Shown in pieces: positions 44,612 through 54,676 of a stretch of 64,000 nucleotides of DNA. Under the pieces are notes generated by a model that had not been told where the DNA came from, did no database searches, and worked only from the letters and a program-made list of their open reading frames with translations. This stretch comes from CANJIV01 sp046330225 (GTDB lineage: Bacteria > Actinomycetota > Thermoleophilia > Solirubrobacterales > Solirubrobacteraceae), in assembly GCA_046330225.1 (NCBI GenBank), contig JAXLTD010000007.1, positions 176,880-240,879 on the forward strand. The letters run 5' to 3'. Position 1 is the first letter of the stretch. Each line of letters starts with the position of its first letter. The translations under genes and the position numbers were made by a program.

Positions 44612-45604
44612 CTAGGTGCCGCGCCGCGGGCCGGCCTTGGCCGGCGACGACTTCGCCGCGGCCCGCTTGGCCGCGGCCTTGGCCGGCGCCTTGGGCTTGG
44701 CGGCGCGCGCGCCGGGCGCGGCGCCGTTCCCGCCGGCGGGCTTCTTCGCCGCGGGCTTCTTCGCCGCCGGCTTCTTCGCGGCCCGCTTCGGCGCCGCCCC
44801 GTCGCCGTCGCCCCCGCCGGACCGGGCCTTGGCGGCCTTGATGCTGGCCTCGAGGGCGGCCATGAGGTCGGGGGCCTTCGCCGGCGCGGGCGCCGGCGTC
44901 TCGACGGTGATCTCCTCCCCGCTGGCCTTGCGCTCGATGAGCTCGAGCACCCGCTCGCGGTACTCGTCGTGGTACTTCTCGGCCTCGAAGGTCGTCGTGA
45001 GCGACTCGACGAGCTGGCGGGCCATCTCGAGCTCGCGCGCGGCCGGTGCCGAGGCCTTCGCGTCGGGCAGGTCGTCGATCGTCTCGGGCGGCACGACCTC
45101 GTCGGCGTAGAGCATCGTCTCGAGCGTCAGCAGGCGGCCGGCCGGCCGGATGGCCACGAGGCTCTCCTTCGAGCGCAGCACGACCTTCGCGATGCCGACC
45201 TTCCCGGCCTCGGCCATCGCGTCGCGGAGGAGGCCGTAGGGCTTCGAGGCGCCCGGCGCGGGCGCGAGGTAGTACGGATGGTCGTAGTAGATCGGGTCGA
45301 TTTCGTCGAGCCCGACGAAGTCGAGGATGTCGATCGAGCGGGTCTGCTCGGGATCGAGCGAGTCGAGCTCGGCGGGCGTGATCACGACAAACCGCTCGGG
45401 GGCGAGCTCGAAGCCCTTGACGATCTGGTCGTAGGGGACTTCCTCCCCCGACTCGGCGTCGACGCGCAGCTGCTTGACGCGCTGCATCGTCGCGCTGTTG
45501 ATCTGGTTGAAGCGCACGGTCTTGCGGCTGACCGCGCTGTAGAGCTTGACCGGGACGTTGACCAGCCCGAAGCTGATCGCCCCGCTCCAGATGGCGCGAG
45601 CCAT
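44612..45604 (-). CDS. ku: Ku protein of non-homologous end joining
   Basis: A 330-residue Ku homodimer subunit that binds double-strand ends and recruits LigD. The start MARAIWSGAISFGLVNVPVK is diagnostic, followed by the ring domain (EEVPYDQIVKGFELAPERFV, DFVGLDEIDPIYYDHPYYLA). The core ends near residue 245. The last 80 residues form a tail of lysine/alanine/proline repeats (KKPAAKKPAAKKPAGG). Extended basic tails occur in some actinobacterial Ku proteins and strengthen DNA binding. ATG 45604 is chosen because it matches family starts; no clear ribosome binding site precedes it. Confidence 0.95.
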   Translation of the reverse strand: MARAIWSGAISFGLVNVPVKLYSAVSRKTVRFNQINSATMQRVKQLRVDAESGEEVPYDQIVKGFELAPERFVVITPAELDSLDPEQTRSIDILDFVGLDEIDPIYYDHPYYLAPAPGASKPYGLLRDAMAEAGKVGIAKVVLRSKESLVAIRPAGRLLTLETMLYADEVVPPETIDDLPDAKASAPAARELEMARQLVESLTTTFEAEKYHDEYRERVLELIERKASGEEITVETPAPAPAKAPDLMAALEASIKAAKARSGGGDGDGAAPKRAAKKPAAKKPAAKKPAGGNGAAPGARAAKPKAPAKAAAKRAAAKSSPAKAGPRRGT

Positions 45605-45755
45605 CAGCGGATGGAGGTGGCGGCGGTGGGCATCCGAGAGGGTGTACCCGAAAACCGGCCGCCTGACGAGCGGCGCCACCGAACTTGCGTCCGGCGCCGC
45701 GAGGCGGTCGGCGGCAGGACCGGGGCCCGGCGGCGGGTCGGCGGCGGCCGGCGCC

Positions 45756-47978
45756 TCAGCGGCGCGGCAGCCGGCGGACCGGAGCCGCGGCGACGGCCAG
45801 CCGCCGCGTGACCTTCGCCGGTGCCGCCCCCGCGCCGGCCGCCGAGTCGGTCGCGATCAGCCGCGCGTTCACCGCGAGGCCGGCCCGGCCGAGGCGGGCG
45901 ATCGCGGACCGCGCCGCGGCCGAGAGCCGCACGGTCACCGGGCGGCTCGTCCCCCAGGGGATCTGGCCGAGCGTCACGCGGCCGAGGCGCGCGCCGCGGC
46001 GGATCGTCACGGTCCTCGCCTTCCCTCCGCGCCGCGCGGCTGGCAGGCGGACCCGGGTCGTCTTCGCCGCGGTGAGGGTGAGCGAGCCGCGGCAGCGCTT
46101 GGCCCGGTAGACGCAGCGAACCCGCACCTTCACGCGCCCGGCCCGGTCCGGCGAGGCCCGGCGGGTCACGATCGCGACCTGCGGCGGCGTCGCCCCGTTG
46201 TCGCCGCCGCCCGGCCCGGCGCCCTCCCCCGTCTTCGGCGGGTCTGGCTGCGGCTGCGCCGGCGGGGCGCCGACGTTCACGTTGCCGCGCTCCACCACTT
46301 CGCAGTCGGCGGAGACGACATCCTCGGGGTCGCCGACGACCCGGTCCTGGCCCGGGCCGCACTCGATCGCGGCGTCGGCCGCGCTATCGCGGGCGAGGAT
46401 GAGGTCGTCGCCCGCGCCGGCGAGCAGCCGGTCCGGGCCGCTGCCGCCTTCGAGCCGATCGGGGCCGTCGGTGCCGACGAGCTCCTCGGCGCTCGCGTCG
46501 CCGGTGATGTCGTCGGCCAGCGGCGTGCCGATCACGCGCTCGATGTCGGCGCCGACGTCGTCCCCGGGGGCGTCGCCCGCGGGCGTGCCGTCGTTGGCGA
46601 GGCCGTCGCCGATGTCGACGACGATGCCGTTGCCGAGCGGCGTCGGCGCAAAGCCGTAGTCCGCGGTGTCGAAGCCGTCGCCGCCGATGAACCGGTCCGG
46701 CCCCGGCCCGCCGTCGAGCGTGTCGTCGCCCGCGCCGCCGTCCACCTCGTCGGCGCCGAAGCCCCCGAACAGCAGGTCGCTGCTGCCGAGCCCGCGCAGG
46801 CGATTGTCGCTCCCGTCGCCGGTGAGCCGGTCATCGAACGGGGAGCCGGCCAGGTTCTCCATCGTGAGGAGCGAATCGGAGCCGGCCCCGCCGGTCGCCT
46901 GCGGGCCCGCCACCGCGAGCGAGACCGCCACGCCGCCGGTGCTGCCGTTCTCATACGACGCCGTGTCGAGGCCGTCCGAGCCGATGAGGACGTCGTCGCC
47001 GGTGCGTCCGGTCAGGACGTCGTCGCCCGCGAGGCCCTGCAGCGAGTTGGAGCCGTCGGTGCCGGTGATCCGGTCGGCCGTGTTCCCGCCGAGCACGTTC
47101 TCCACGTTCACGATCGTGTCCGTTCCGGCGCCGACCGGCTGCGGGGCCGCGATCGCGAGGTCGAGCGTGAGCGGATTCGGCACGGGGGCGTAGTTCACGG
47201 TGTCGGCGGCACCGCCGCCGTCGACGACGTCGGCGGCTGCGCCGGCCGCGCCACTCGTATCCGGCACGATCTGGTCGCCGCCGTTCCCGCCGAACAGGCG
47301 GTCGGAGCCCGCGGCGCCGAACATGGTGACGCGGCGCGGCATCGGCTGCGCGAAGAGGCCGCCCCCGCCGCGCGCGTCGATCGTGTCCGCACCGGCGAAG
47401 CCTTCCGCGGTCGTGATCTCGACGCCGTTGAGCACGATGTCGGCGTCCTTGGCGCCGGCGCCTTCGGCCGCGACGTTCGTGTCCACGCCGAATTGCGTGC
47501 CGGCGGCGTCGGCGCCGAGCAGGATGCTGTCCGCCCCGGCGGTCAGGTCCACGGCCACGCCGTCGCTTGTCCCCGTCCCGCCGTTGACGGTGACCTCGAT
47601 CTCGGACTGGCCGTCGCCCTCCGCGGTCGCGCCCGGTGCCAGGGCGCCGCCGCTGAGGTCGATGGTCGGCGAGACGACCCCGCCTGGCGCCGTGGGGCTC
47701 ACCACGATCGTGTCGGTATTGCTGACAGAGGCGCCGCCGCAGGGTGCGCGATCGACCAGGATCGCGGTGCTGGCCGGATCCTTGGCGATGGCCGGGGTCC
47801 CGGCGCCCTGGCCCGTGCCGACGGAGATCGTCAGGACCTTGTTCGACAGGACGCAGGCGAACGAGGCGTGCGCCGCCGGCGCCGCGGCCAGGCCGGCGGC
47901 GGCCGCCGCTGCCAGGGCCGCGAGCGAGCGCGCCGTTCCGCCGCTGATCCGTCCCGAAAGTGGGCTCCGTCCCTCCAC
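45756..47978 (-). CDS. secreted RTX-like calcium-binding repeat protein
   Basis: A 740-residue secreted protein, GTG start with signal peptide (TARSLAALAAAAAAGLAAAP, then AHA). Residues about 195-560 carry glycine/aspartate nonapeptide-type repeats (GSDRLFGGNGGDQIV, LAGDDVLTGRTGDDVLIGSD, GGAGDDTLDGGPGPDRFIGG) that bind calcium in RTX proteins. A Pro/Gly linker follows, then a C-terminal basic domain (VKVRVRCVYRAKRCRGSLTL) seen on many surface proteins of this lineage. It lacks an enzymatic domain and may be an adhesin or surface-layer component. A TAGGGT box lies 9 nt before the start. Confidence 0.86.
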   Translation of the reverse strand: MEGRSPLSGRISGGTARSLAALAAAAAAGLAAAPAAHASFACVLSNKVLTISVGTGQGAGTPAIAKDPASTAILVDRAPCGGASVSNTDTIVVSPTAPGGVVSPTIDLSGGALAPGATAEGDGQSEIEVTVNGGTGTSDGVAVDLTAGADSILLGADAAGTQFGVDTNVAAEGAGAKDADIVLNGVEITTAEGFAGADTIDARGGGGLFAQPMPRRVTMFGAAGSDRLFGGNGGDQIVPDTSGAAGAAADVVDGGGAADTVNYAPVPNPLTLDLAIAAPQPVGAGTDTIVNVENVLGGNTADRITGTDGSNSLQGLAGDDVLTGRTGDDVLIGSDGLDTASYENGSTGGVAVSLAVAGPQATGGAGSDSLLTMENLAGSPFDDRLTGDGSDNRLRGLGSSDLLFGGFGADEVDGGAGDDTLDGGPGPDRFIGGDGFDTADYGFAPTPLGNGIVVDIGDGLANDGTPAGDAPGDDVGADIERVIGTPLADDITGDASAEELVGTDGPDRLEGGSGPDRLLAGAGDDLILARDSAADAAIECGPGQDRVVGDPEDVVSADCEVVERGNVNVGAPPAQPQPDPPKTGEGAGPGGGDNGATPPQVAIVTRRASPDRAGRVKVRVRCVYRAKRCRGSLTLTAAKTTRVRLPAARRGGKARTVTIRRGARLGRVTLGQIPWGTSRPVTVRLSAAARSAIARLGRAGLAVNARLIATDSAAGAGAAPAKVTRRLAVAAAPVRRLPRR

Positions 47979-48030
47979 CTCGCGGCGACCCTACCGGAGT
48001 CCCGGCCGCCCGGCGCCAGGCCCGCCCCGC

Positions 48031-51000
48031 TCAGTCCCCGGGCGCGTCGCGCGACGTGAGCTCGGTCCCGTGCACGCAGAGCCCGCTCGCGCCCGGGCAC
48101 CCGGCGCACCGGCCCCGCCACGGGGCGGGGCTCGGGACGAACTGGCCGTCCAGGATGCCCGCCGCCGCCGCAGCCAGCACGGCCTCCAGGCCGGGCCGAT
48201 CGTCCGCCACGTAGCCGGCGGCCGCGAGGGCGTCGGGCCGCTCGAGGAAGCAGTGGATGACCTCGACGCTCGGCGCACCGGCCCGCAGTGCGGCCAGCGC
48301 GTACACCGCGCGCTGAATCCCGTAGTCGCGGCCGGCCCGGGCGTCGAGGTCGTCGCCGGGCGCGACCCGGTCGGTCTTGTAGTCGACGACGAGCAGCCCG
48401 CCGCCGGGCTCCTCGCCAAGCGCGTCGACGGCGCCGGTGACGCGCAGCGGCTCGGCGCGCCCGACATCCAGAAGGTACGAGAAGCCGGCCTCCCGGCGCA
48501 CCCGGGCCGCCGCGGCCAGGCGGGCGCGCAGGGGACTCGAGGCGAACGCGGCGACGAGGGCCCGCAGGTCGTCGCGGTCGGCGGCGTCCAGCGCGGCGCC
48601 CTCGGCCGCGGCCAGTCCGTCGAGCTCCGGGTCGCCGGGCGGCTCCGGGCTGGCAAGATCGAGGCGCTCGAGCGCCGCGTGCACGATGCTGCCCCGCACG
48701 AGGCCGGAGAGCCCGCCGTCGCCGCGGCGGAGCGGCCCGGGATCCGCCGGCAGGCGCAGCACCCGCTCGAGGTAGAAGCGGTAGCCGCAGCGGTGGTGCT
48801 GCTCGAGCGACGAGTAGCTGATGTGGTCGACCGCCAGACCGTCCGGACCGTCCCGCTGCAGCGCCGGCGGCGGCAGGGAGGGCACGGCCCCGCCGCCCTC
48901 GGCGGTGATCGGGGCGGGGGCCATCGCCGCACGCGGGAGCACGTCGCCGAGCGTCGCAGCGCAGTTCAGGGAGACCGCGACCCGGCCGGCGAAGCCGCGG
49001 CGCGCGACCGCGATCTCGGGCCGCGGATCCGCCGCCGGGTCGTGGCCGTCCAAGCCGGGGGCGAGGGCGGGCGCGATCCACCCGATCGGCGCCCGGCAGG
49101 AGTCCCATCCGGCCAGGTCGGCGGCTCCGCTGAGGATCAGGTGCTCCTGCGCGCGGGTCATGGCGACGTAGAACAGGCGCTTCTCCTCCTCGGCGTCGGC
49201 CGTCTCCTCGGCGGCGCCGATCGCGTCCCAGTCGAACACCGGCGTGGCGTTGCGGCCCTCCTCGAGCCCCGGCACCTTCAGGCCGACCTCCCCGTCGTCG
49301 CCGAGCCGCAGGTACTGGCGGCCCCCGGTGAACGGCAGCCGCCCGAGGTCGGCCACGCAGACGACCGGGAACTCGAGGCCCTTGGCCCGGTGGATGGTCA
49401 TGATGCGCACCGCGGCGAGGTCCTCCCCCTCGACCGGCGCCTCGCCCTCGCGGCTGTCGAGGCCAGTGTCCCCGGCGAGGTCGTCGACGTGGTCGACCAG
49501 GCCGCGCAGGCTGCGGCCCTCGGCGGCCTCGTACTCCCGGGCGAGCCGCATGAGCTTGCGAACGTTGGCCAGCCGCCGCCGCCCGCCGGGCAACGCGAGC
49601 ACGGCGAGGTCGAACTGCGTGTCGGCCGCCACGCGGTCGATGAGCGTGTCGAGCGCCAGGCGCGGCGCCAGCGCCCGGTGGCGCCGGACGCCGCCACAGA
49701 AGGCGGCCAGGCGGGCCCGGTCCGGCGCGGCCAGCCCGTCGAGCCAGGGGTCCGGGGCGTCCGGATCGGCCTCCGCCCCGAACGCGCGCTCGATCGCCTC
49801 CCAGGCCCGCCCTTCGCGCCGCTGTGCAGCCTGGGCGACGGCGAACAGCGCATCGGACGACAGGCCGCCGATGGGCGACGCGAGCGCCTCGTACAGGCGC
49901 AGGTCGTCGCGGGGGTTCGCGAGGACGGCGAGGTAGGCGACGAGGTCGCGGACCGGCTGGGCCGCCCAGAAGCCCCGGCCGCCGATGAGGTACGTGGCGA
50001 TCCCGCGCTCCTCGAGCGCGCGCTCGTACGTGCGCATGTCGCCCGTCGCCCGCAGCAGGACGACGATCTCCTTCAGCGGGCGGCCCGCCTCGTGCAGCGC
50101 GGCGATCCGGTCGGCCAGCAGCCGCGCCTCGGCCAGCCGCCAGGCGGCGGGCGCGCCCGGCGCCTCGCCCAGGTCCTCCTCGGCCCACCCGCCCGGGGTG
50201 TCGGTCAGAAGCAGCTCGACCGCCGGCTCGGTCCCGCCCGGCCCCTCGGAGGCAGCGGGGTCGAGGGGCACGAACCCCTGCGGAAACACCTCCCCGGCGA
50301 ACGCCGCGTTCAGCACGGCGAGCAGCGGCGCGCGGCTGCGGTAGTTGCGGGCGAGCGACCGCGCCCGGCCAACCGCCTCCCGGCTCGCGCGGGCAGTCCG
50401 GAAGAGCTCCACGTCGGCGTGCCGGAAGCGATAGATCGACTGAAACTCGTCGCCGACGGCGAAGAGGTTGTCGCGGGCCAGCATCTCCAGCAGCTCGAGC
50501 TGGAGCGGATTCGTGTCCTGGAACTCGTCGACCATGATGTGCGTGAAGCGCTCGGCGTACCGGGCCCGCAGCGCGGGGCGGGCGGCAAAGAGGTCACGGG
50601 CGGCGAGCTCGAGGTCGTCGAAGTCAAGGCCCGAGCGGCGGGCCTTCAGCGCGGCGTACCGGTCGCCGAACTCCGCGACGAGGCGGCGCAGCCAGGCGTA
50701 GACCTCCGCCGCCTCGGCGTCGAACGCGGCCCGCTGCGCTTCCTTCCAGGCGTCGTGGTACGCGTCGGCGGGCGCGTCCCGGAGCGCCGCGGTGACGCGG
50801 CCCGGCGGCTTGAACGCCGCCAGGTCGCCCGCGGGCACTGGGCGGTCCTCCGGGAGTGTGTCCAGGCAGGCGCGCAGCATCTCGGCGGCCGCCTGCTCGC
50901 TCCGCGTCCCGGAGGCCGGAAGCGCGGCCAGCAGCGCAGCGGCCGCCCGGCGCAGCGCCCCCGCCGCCGCGACTGGGTCCCGGGGCGCCGCCGGGGGCAG

Positions 51001-51567
51001 CTCCGGCCGCCGCGCGCCCCGGGTGCGCAGGTGCCCGTGCGCGGCCAGGACCATGTCCCGCAGGTCGGCCTCGGCCTGGTAGCGCGACAGGGCGTCGACG
51101 GCCGGATCCCCGCCCGCGGCCAGGACCGCCGCGAAGGCGTCGGCGAACGCCTCGTGCGCGAGCCGCTGGGCGGCGGGCTCGTCGAGCACGGCGAAGCGGG
51201 GGTCCAGGCCGGCGTCGAGCGGGTGCGAGCGCAGGACCCGGGCGCAGAACCCGTGGATCGTCGAGACCCAGCCCTGCTCGAGGTCGCGCGCGGCCTCGGC
51301 GGCGCCGCACTCGCGCAGCCGCGCGCGGATCCGCGAGCGCAGCTCGGCCGCCGCCTTGTCGGTGAAGGTGATCGCGAGGATCGCCGTGAGCTCGACGCCG
51401 TCGCACAGCACGGCCCGCACGAACCGCTCGACCATCACGGTCGTCTTGCCGCTGCCCGCGTTGGCGCTCAGGAGCAGCGGCCCCTCCCGCAGCTCCACGG
51501 CCTCGAGCTGCTCGTCGGTGAGCGGGCGGCCGTCCGGCCCCGTCCGGCCTCCGCACGGCGAGGTCAT
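48031..51567 (-). CDS. addA: AddA-type helicase/nuclease
   Basis: An 1178-residue UvrD-family helicase with a nuclease domain, for resection of double-strand breaks. Walker A: LSANAGSGKTTVMVERFV; motif Ia: ITFTDKAAAELRSR; motif II: MVDEFQDTNPLQLELLEML; motif III region FAVGDEFQSIYRFRHAD; motif V/VI: IMTIHRAKGLEFPVVCV and LFYVAMTRAQEHLIL. The C-terminal PD-(D/E)XK core is GAVDALGEE and LLVVDYKTDRV, and a CAGCPGASGLC cluster ends the protein. ATG 51567 overlaps the addB stop by 4 nt. RecBCD-like genes are absent, so this fits AddAB. Confidence 0.91.
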   Translation of the reverse strand: MTSPCGGRTGPDGRPLTDEQLEAVELREGPLLLSANAGSGKTTVMVERFVRAVLCDGVELTAILAITFTDKAAAELRSRIRARLRECGAAEAARDLEQGWVSTIHGFCARVLRSHPLDAGLDPRFAVLDEPAAQRLAHEAFADAFAAVLAAGGDPAVDALSRYQAEADLRDMVLAAHGHLRTRGARRPELPPAAPRDPVAAAGALRRAAAALLAALPASGTRSEQAAAEMLRACLDTLPEDRPVPAGDLAAFKPPGRVTAALRDAPADAYHDAWKEAQRAAFDAEAAEVYAWLRRLVAEFGDRYAALKARRSGLDFDDLELAARDLFAARPALRARYAERFTHIMVDEFQDTNPLQLELLEMLARDNLFAVGDEFQSIYRFRHADVELFRTARASREAVGRARSLARNYRSRAPLLAVLNAAFAGEVFPQGFVPLDPAASEGPGGTEPAVELLLTDTPGGWAEEDLGEAPGAPAAWRLAEARLLADRIAALHEAGRPLKEIVVLLRATGDMRTYERALEERGIATYLIGGRGFWAAQPVRDLVAYLAVLANPRDDLRLYEALASPIGGLSSDALFAVAQAAQRREGRAWEAIERAFGAEADPDAPDPWLDGLAAPDRARLAAFCGGVRRHRALAPRLALDTLIDRVAADTQFDLAVLALPGGRRRLANVRKLMRLAREYEAAEGRSLRGLVDHVDDLAGDTGLDSREGEAPVEGEDLAAVRIMTIHRAKGLEFPVVCVADLGRLPFTGGRQYLRLGDDGEVGLKVPGLEEGRNATPVFDWDAIGAAEETADAEEEKRLFYVAMTRAQEHLILSGAADLAGWDSCRAPIGWIAPALAPGLDGHDPAADPRPEIAVARRGFAGRVAVSLNCAATLGDVLPRAAMAPAPITAEGGGAVPSLPPPALQRDGPDGLAVDHISYSSLEQHHRCGYRFYLERVLRLPADPGPLRRGDGGLSGLVRGSIVHAALERLDLASPEPPGDPELDGLAAAEGAALDAADRDDLRALVAAFASSPLRARLAAAARVRREAGFSYLLDVGRAEPLRVTGAVDALGEEPGGGLLVVDYKTDRVAPGDDLDARAGRDYGIQRAVYALAALRAGAPSVEVIHCFLERPDALAAAGYVADDRPGLEAVLAAAAAGILDGQFVPSPAPWRGRCAGCPGASGLCVHGTELTSRDAPGD

Positions 51568-54494
51568 CCGCGCCCGCTCCGGCAGATCCCCGGATAGGCG
51601 CAGCCCTCGCCCCGGTAGCCGCAGCCCGCCGGCTTCGGCGCCAGGACGCCGGACCGCAGCGCCGCGGCGGCCTGGAGCGCGGCGGCCTCGACCTCCGCGA
51701 GCCGCTCCTCGAACTGCCCCCGGGGGACGATGTCGTTCGCGTAGAGGCCGGCGTCGGTCACGCCCGCGCCGTCGCAGACGAGGCCGCGGGGCCGCAGCCG
51801 CGAGCCGAGCGGCTGGTAGAGGCCGGCGACCGGGTCCAGGCCGAGAACGCGCCGGGCCGCGAGCAGGTACAGGCCGACCTGGAGGCGGCCTTCGTCGATC
51901 CAGTTCGCCTGCGGGTAGGCGCCGCTCAGCTTGTAGTCGCGCACGATCGCCCGGCCGTCGCCGTCGGGGCTCACGTCGACCCGGTCGACGATCCCGGCGA
52001 GCTCGACCTCCGTCTCGCCGTCCGTGAGGACGAGCGGCCCCGCGCCCTCGGCGAACCCGAAGCGCGCCTCGAGCAGCTCCGGCTCCCACGGGGTCTCGCC
52101 GGCGGCATGGGCGAGGTAGCGCTCGACGCCGCGCTCGAGCTGGCGGACGGCGGTGCGGGCGCCCGGCCCGTCGCCCGCCAGCTCGGGCTCGGCGCGCAGC
52201 TCGGCGATGACCTCACGGGCGATCGCCTGGGCGGCCGGGACGAGCTCCGGGGTGACCCGGGCACTCCCGGCCTGCTCGCGCAGGCGCGACAGCGTCCGCT
52301 CGAGGGCGCGGTGCTGGAGCGAGCCACGCACGAGCGCCTCGGCGTCCGGGACCAGGGCGGAGGCGCGCAGCCCGTGGTCGACGAGCCAGCGGACCGGGCA
52401 GCGGAGATACGCCTCCAGCGCGCTCGGCGAGAGCCGCCGCCCGGCCAGGGCGGCGAGCACGGGCGCCGAGGCGAAGGGCGCGATCTCGCCCGGTGCCGTC
52501 CGGGGGCCGGTCGCGGCAAGCGCGCGCTCCTGCTCGCGGGCGGTCGGCGCCTCGGCGACGGGCCAGGTCACGGCGGCGAGCGGCCGCGTCCAGGCCGGCC
52601 GGCCGAGGAGATCGCCGTCGAACAGCGCCGCGGCCTCTTCCAGGAACGGCGAGGGCAGCTCCGGGCTGCCCTCCTCGTCCGAGGAGTGCCAGCTCAGCCG
52701 CAGGCAGGACTCGGCCCGGGAGACGCAGGCGGCGAAGAGCGAGCGCTCGGCGGCCAGGACGTCCTCCCGCAGGGGGAGCCGCAGGCCCGTGGCCGCGTTC
52801 ACCTCCCGGCGCACGGCATCCGGCAGGAACGGCTCGGGACGGCCGCGGGCGGGGAAGACGCCCTCCTGGAGCCCGCAGACGACCAGCGCCGCGAACCGCC
52901 TCGCCCGGACGTCGAGCGGGCCCGCGATGCGCACGCCCGTGCCGTCCGCCGAGGCGAGCCACACCTCGAGCCCGGCGAGCGTGGCCGCGAGTTCAGACGC
53001 GTCCGGCGCGGTCCGCGAGTCGTCCCGGGCGAGGGACAGCAGGTCGGCGAGCGCGCCGGCGGCCGCGCGCAGCGCCGCCGCGTCGGACCGCTCCGACGGC
53101 TCCAGGATCGGCGCCTCGCCGCGCCGGCCGGCGCAGAACGCCCGCCGCAGCTCGTCCGCCGCGGCTTCGAGCAGGGCCGGGCCGCCCGCGCCCGCCGCCG
53201 CCTGCAGGCGGTGCAGCGGCGTGAGCGGGAAGCCGATCTCCTCGAAGCCGGCCACCGCCGCGGCCAGTCCTGGCTGTCCGCCCCGCCGCAGCCCGGCCTC
53301 GACCCGGTCGGCAAGCGCCGGAACGCGCAGGATGCCCGGCGCCCGCAGGTAGGCGAGCAGGTCGTCGGCGGTGCCGTCGGAAGTGGCGCAGCGCAGCAGG
53401 GCGCACACCCCGCGCCCGAACGGGGTGTGGCCGAACGGCACCGGCCACTCCACGGCGTGGGGAATCCCGTACGCGGCGAACACCTCGCCGAGCAGCGGTG
53501 CCGCCTCGCGCGGGCTGCGGTGCACGACCGCAACATCGGCGGGCGCGACGCCATCGTGCAGCAGCCTGAGGACCTCGGCCGCGACGAGCTCGGCCTCGCC
53601 GCGCTCCCCCCCGGCCTCGAGCACCGCCACGGCCCCGTCTGCCGGGACGCGGCCCGGGTCCGGCTCGAAGAGCTGGCGCTCGAGGTGGTGCAAGGCCGCG
53701 CGGGCCGCGGGCGCATAGTGCGCGTCCCGGGCCGGGCGGGCGTCCTCGGCGGCAGCCACGGCGCGCAGCTCCTGGTACGTGGTGGCGCGGCCGGCGGCGG
53801 CGGCCCGGCCGGCCTCGTAGGCCAGCGACACCGTGACCGGCGCCTGCGCCGGGCCGGCCAGCGCCTCGAGCAGGTCGCGCTCGGCGACCGTGAGGTCGTC
53901 GAAGCCGTAGGCCACGACCGGCCGCTCGCCCCACGCGCGCGGCGCGGCGCGCAGCGCATCGGCGGCCTGCCAGGCGAAGAGATCCGCGTCGACGCGGCCC
54001 AGCCGCTCCAGCCGGCGCCGGTAGGCCGCGTAGATCCCGGCCACCTCGTCGGCGTAGCGGCGCCGGCCGCCATCGTCCCCCGCCCAGTCGCGCAGCGCGC
54101 GCGTGAACCGCTGGGGCGTGATGAGCGCCCGCTGCAGCTCGGCCACCAGGGCGCCCGCCGCGACCGCGAAGCCAGGCGCCGCCGCCGACTCAGCGAGGCG
54201 CTCGAACGTCGCTTCGGCGACGACCGTCTCGAGCAGGCGTGCCCGCTGGACGGGACTGACCCGCCGCGACCGCACGCCCGTGGCGGCCGCCACCGCCTCG
54301 ACGAGCCCGGCGAACGTGCCGATCCGCCCCCCGAACACCGCGCCGCGGGCCGCGAGCTCGCGCCCGTAGTGCGCGGCGTCGGCGGCGGTGGGCACCACGA
54401 GCACGGGGTCGTCGGGCAGCGCCGCGGCGTAGGCGCCGAGCGCCAGGCCGGCCTTGCCGGCGTTCGCGGGGCCGGTGATCAGCGTCAGGGGCAT
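51564..54494 (-). CDS. addB: AddB-type PD-(D/E)XK nuclease
   Basis: A 976-residue partner of AddA. The N-terminus MPLTLITGPANAGKAGLAL is a Walker A-like loop in an inactivated helicase. Middle segments VLEAGGERGEAELVAAEVLR and FAALVVCGLQEGVFPARGRP follow family order. The C-terminal nuclease has GIVDRVDVSPDG and AIVRDYKLSG. Cysteines in YLRCPVRWLVDHGL and GCGYRGEGCAYPGIC match the four ligands of the 4Fe-4S cluster that clamps the AddB nuclease. The start at 54494 puts the Walker loop at the N-terminus as in relatives. It is cotranscribed with addA. Confidence 0.88.
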   Translation of the reverse strand: MPLTLITGPANAGKAGLALGAYAAALPDDPVLVVPTAADAAHYGRELAARGAVFGGRIGTFAGLVEAVAAATGVRSRRVSPVQRARLLETVVAEATFERLAESAAAPGFAVAAGALVAELQRALITPQRFTRALRDWAGDDGGRRRYADEVAGIYAAYRRRLERLGRVDADLFAWQAADALRAAPRAWGERPVVAYGFDDLTVAERDLLEALAGPAQAPVTVSLAYEAGRAAAAGRATTYQELRAVAAAEDARPARDAHYAPAARAALHHLERQLFEPDPGRVPADGAVAVLEAGGERGEAELVAAEVLRLLHDGVAPADVAVVHRSPREAAPLLGEVFAAYGIPHAVEWPVPFGHTPFGRGVCALLRCATSDGTADDLLAYLRAPGILRVPALADRVEAGLRRGGQPGLAAAVAGFEEIGFPLTPLHRLQAAAGAGGPALLEAAADELRRAFCAGRRGEAPILEPSERSDAAALRAAAGALADLLSLARDDSRTAPDASELAATLAGLEVWLASADGTGVRIAGPLDVRARRFAALVVCGLQEGVFPARGRPEPFLPDAVRREVNAATGLRLPLREDVLAAERSLFAACVSRAESCLRLSWHSSDEEGSPELPSPFLEEAAALFDGDLLGRPAWTRPLAAVTWPVAEAPTAREQERALAATGPRTAPGEIAPFASAPVLAALAGRRLSPSALEAYLRCPVRWLVDHGLRASALVPDAEALVRGSLQHRALERTLSRLREQAGSARVTPELVPAAQAIAREVIAELRAEPELAGDGPGARTAVRQLERGVERYLAHAAGETPWEPELLEARFGFAEGAGPLVLTDGETEVELAGIVDRVDVSPDGDGRAIVRDYKLSGAYPQANWIDEGRLQVGLYLLAARRVLGLDPVAGLYQPLGSRLRPRGLVCDGAGVTDAGLYANDIVPRGQFEERLAEVEAAALQAAAALRSGVLAPKPAGCGYRGEGCAYPGICRSGRG

Positions 54495-54640
54495 GGGCGC
54501 AGGAGCGGGGTCGTCAGCCAGGGCATCGGCCTGACAAGGATCGCGGCCGCGGCGGCGCACCGCAGCGGCCCACAGCGGCGACCCGCGCGGACCTCGTGCG
54601 CTTCAGCCCCCGAATCGGTGGCCGAGGCGCACCAGAACGG

Positions 54641-54658
54641 GCGGGCGGTGCTGCCCGC
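54641..54658 (-). terminator. weak hairpin after topoisomerase III gene
   Basis: GCGGGC and GCCCGC, separated by GGTGCT, form a 6-bp stem 19 nt beyond the topoisomerase stop. It lies in the 182-nt gap between topoisomerase III and addB. The gap holds no gene that I can see. Confidence 0.35.
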
Positions 54659-54676
54659 AGCGCGCACCGGCGGCGG

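Noticed and set aside
45756..47978. RTX toxin with a type I secretion system
   Set aside because: The protein has calcium-binding repeats and a signal peptide, but no toxin domain, and no HlyB/HlyD-like genes are adjacent.
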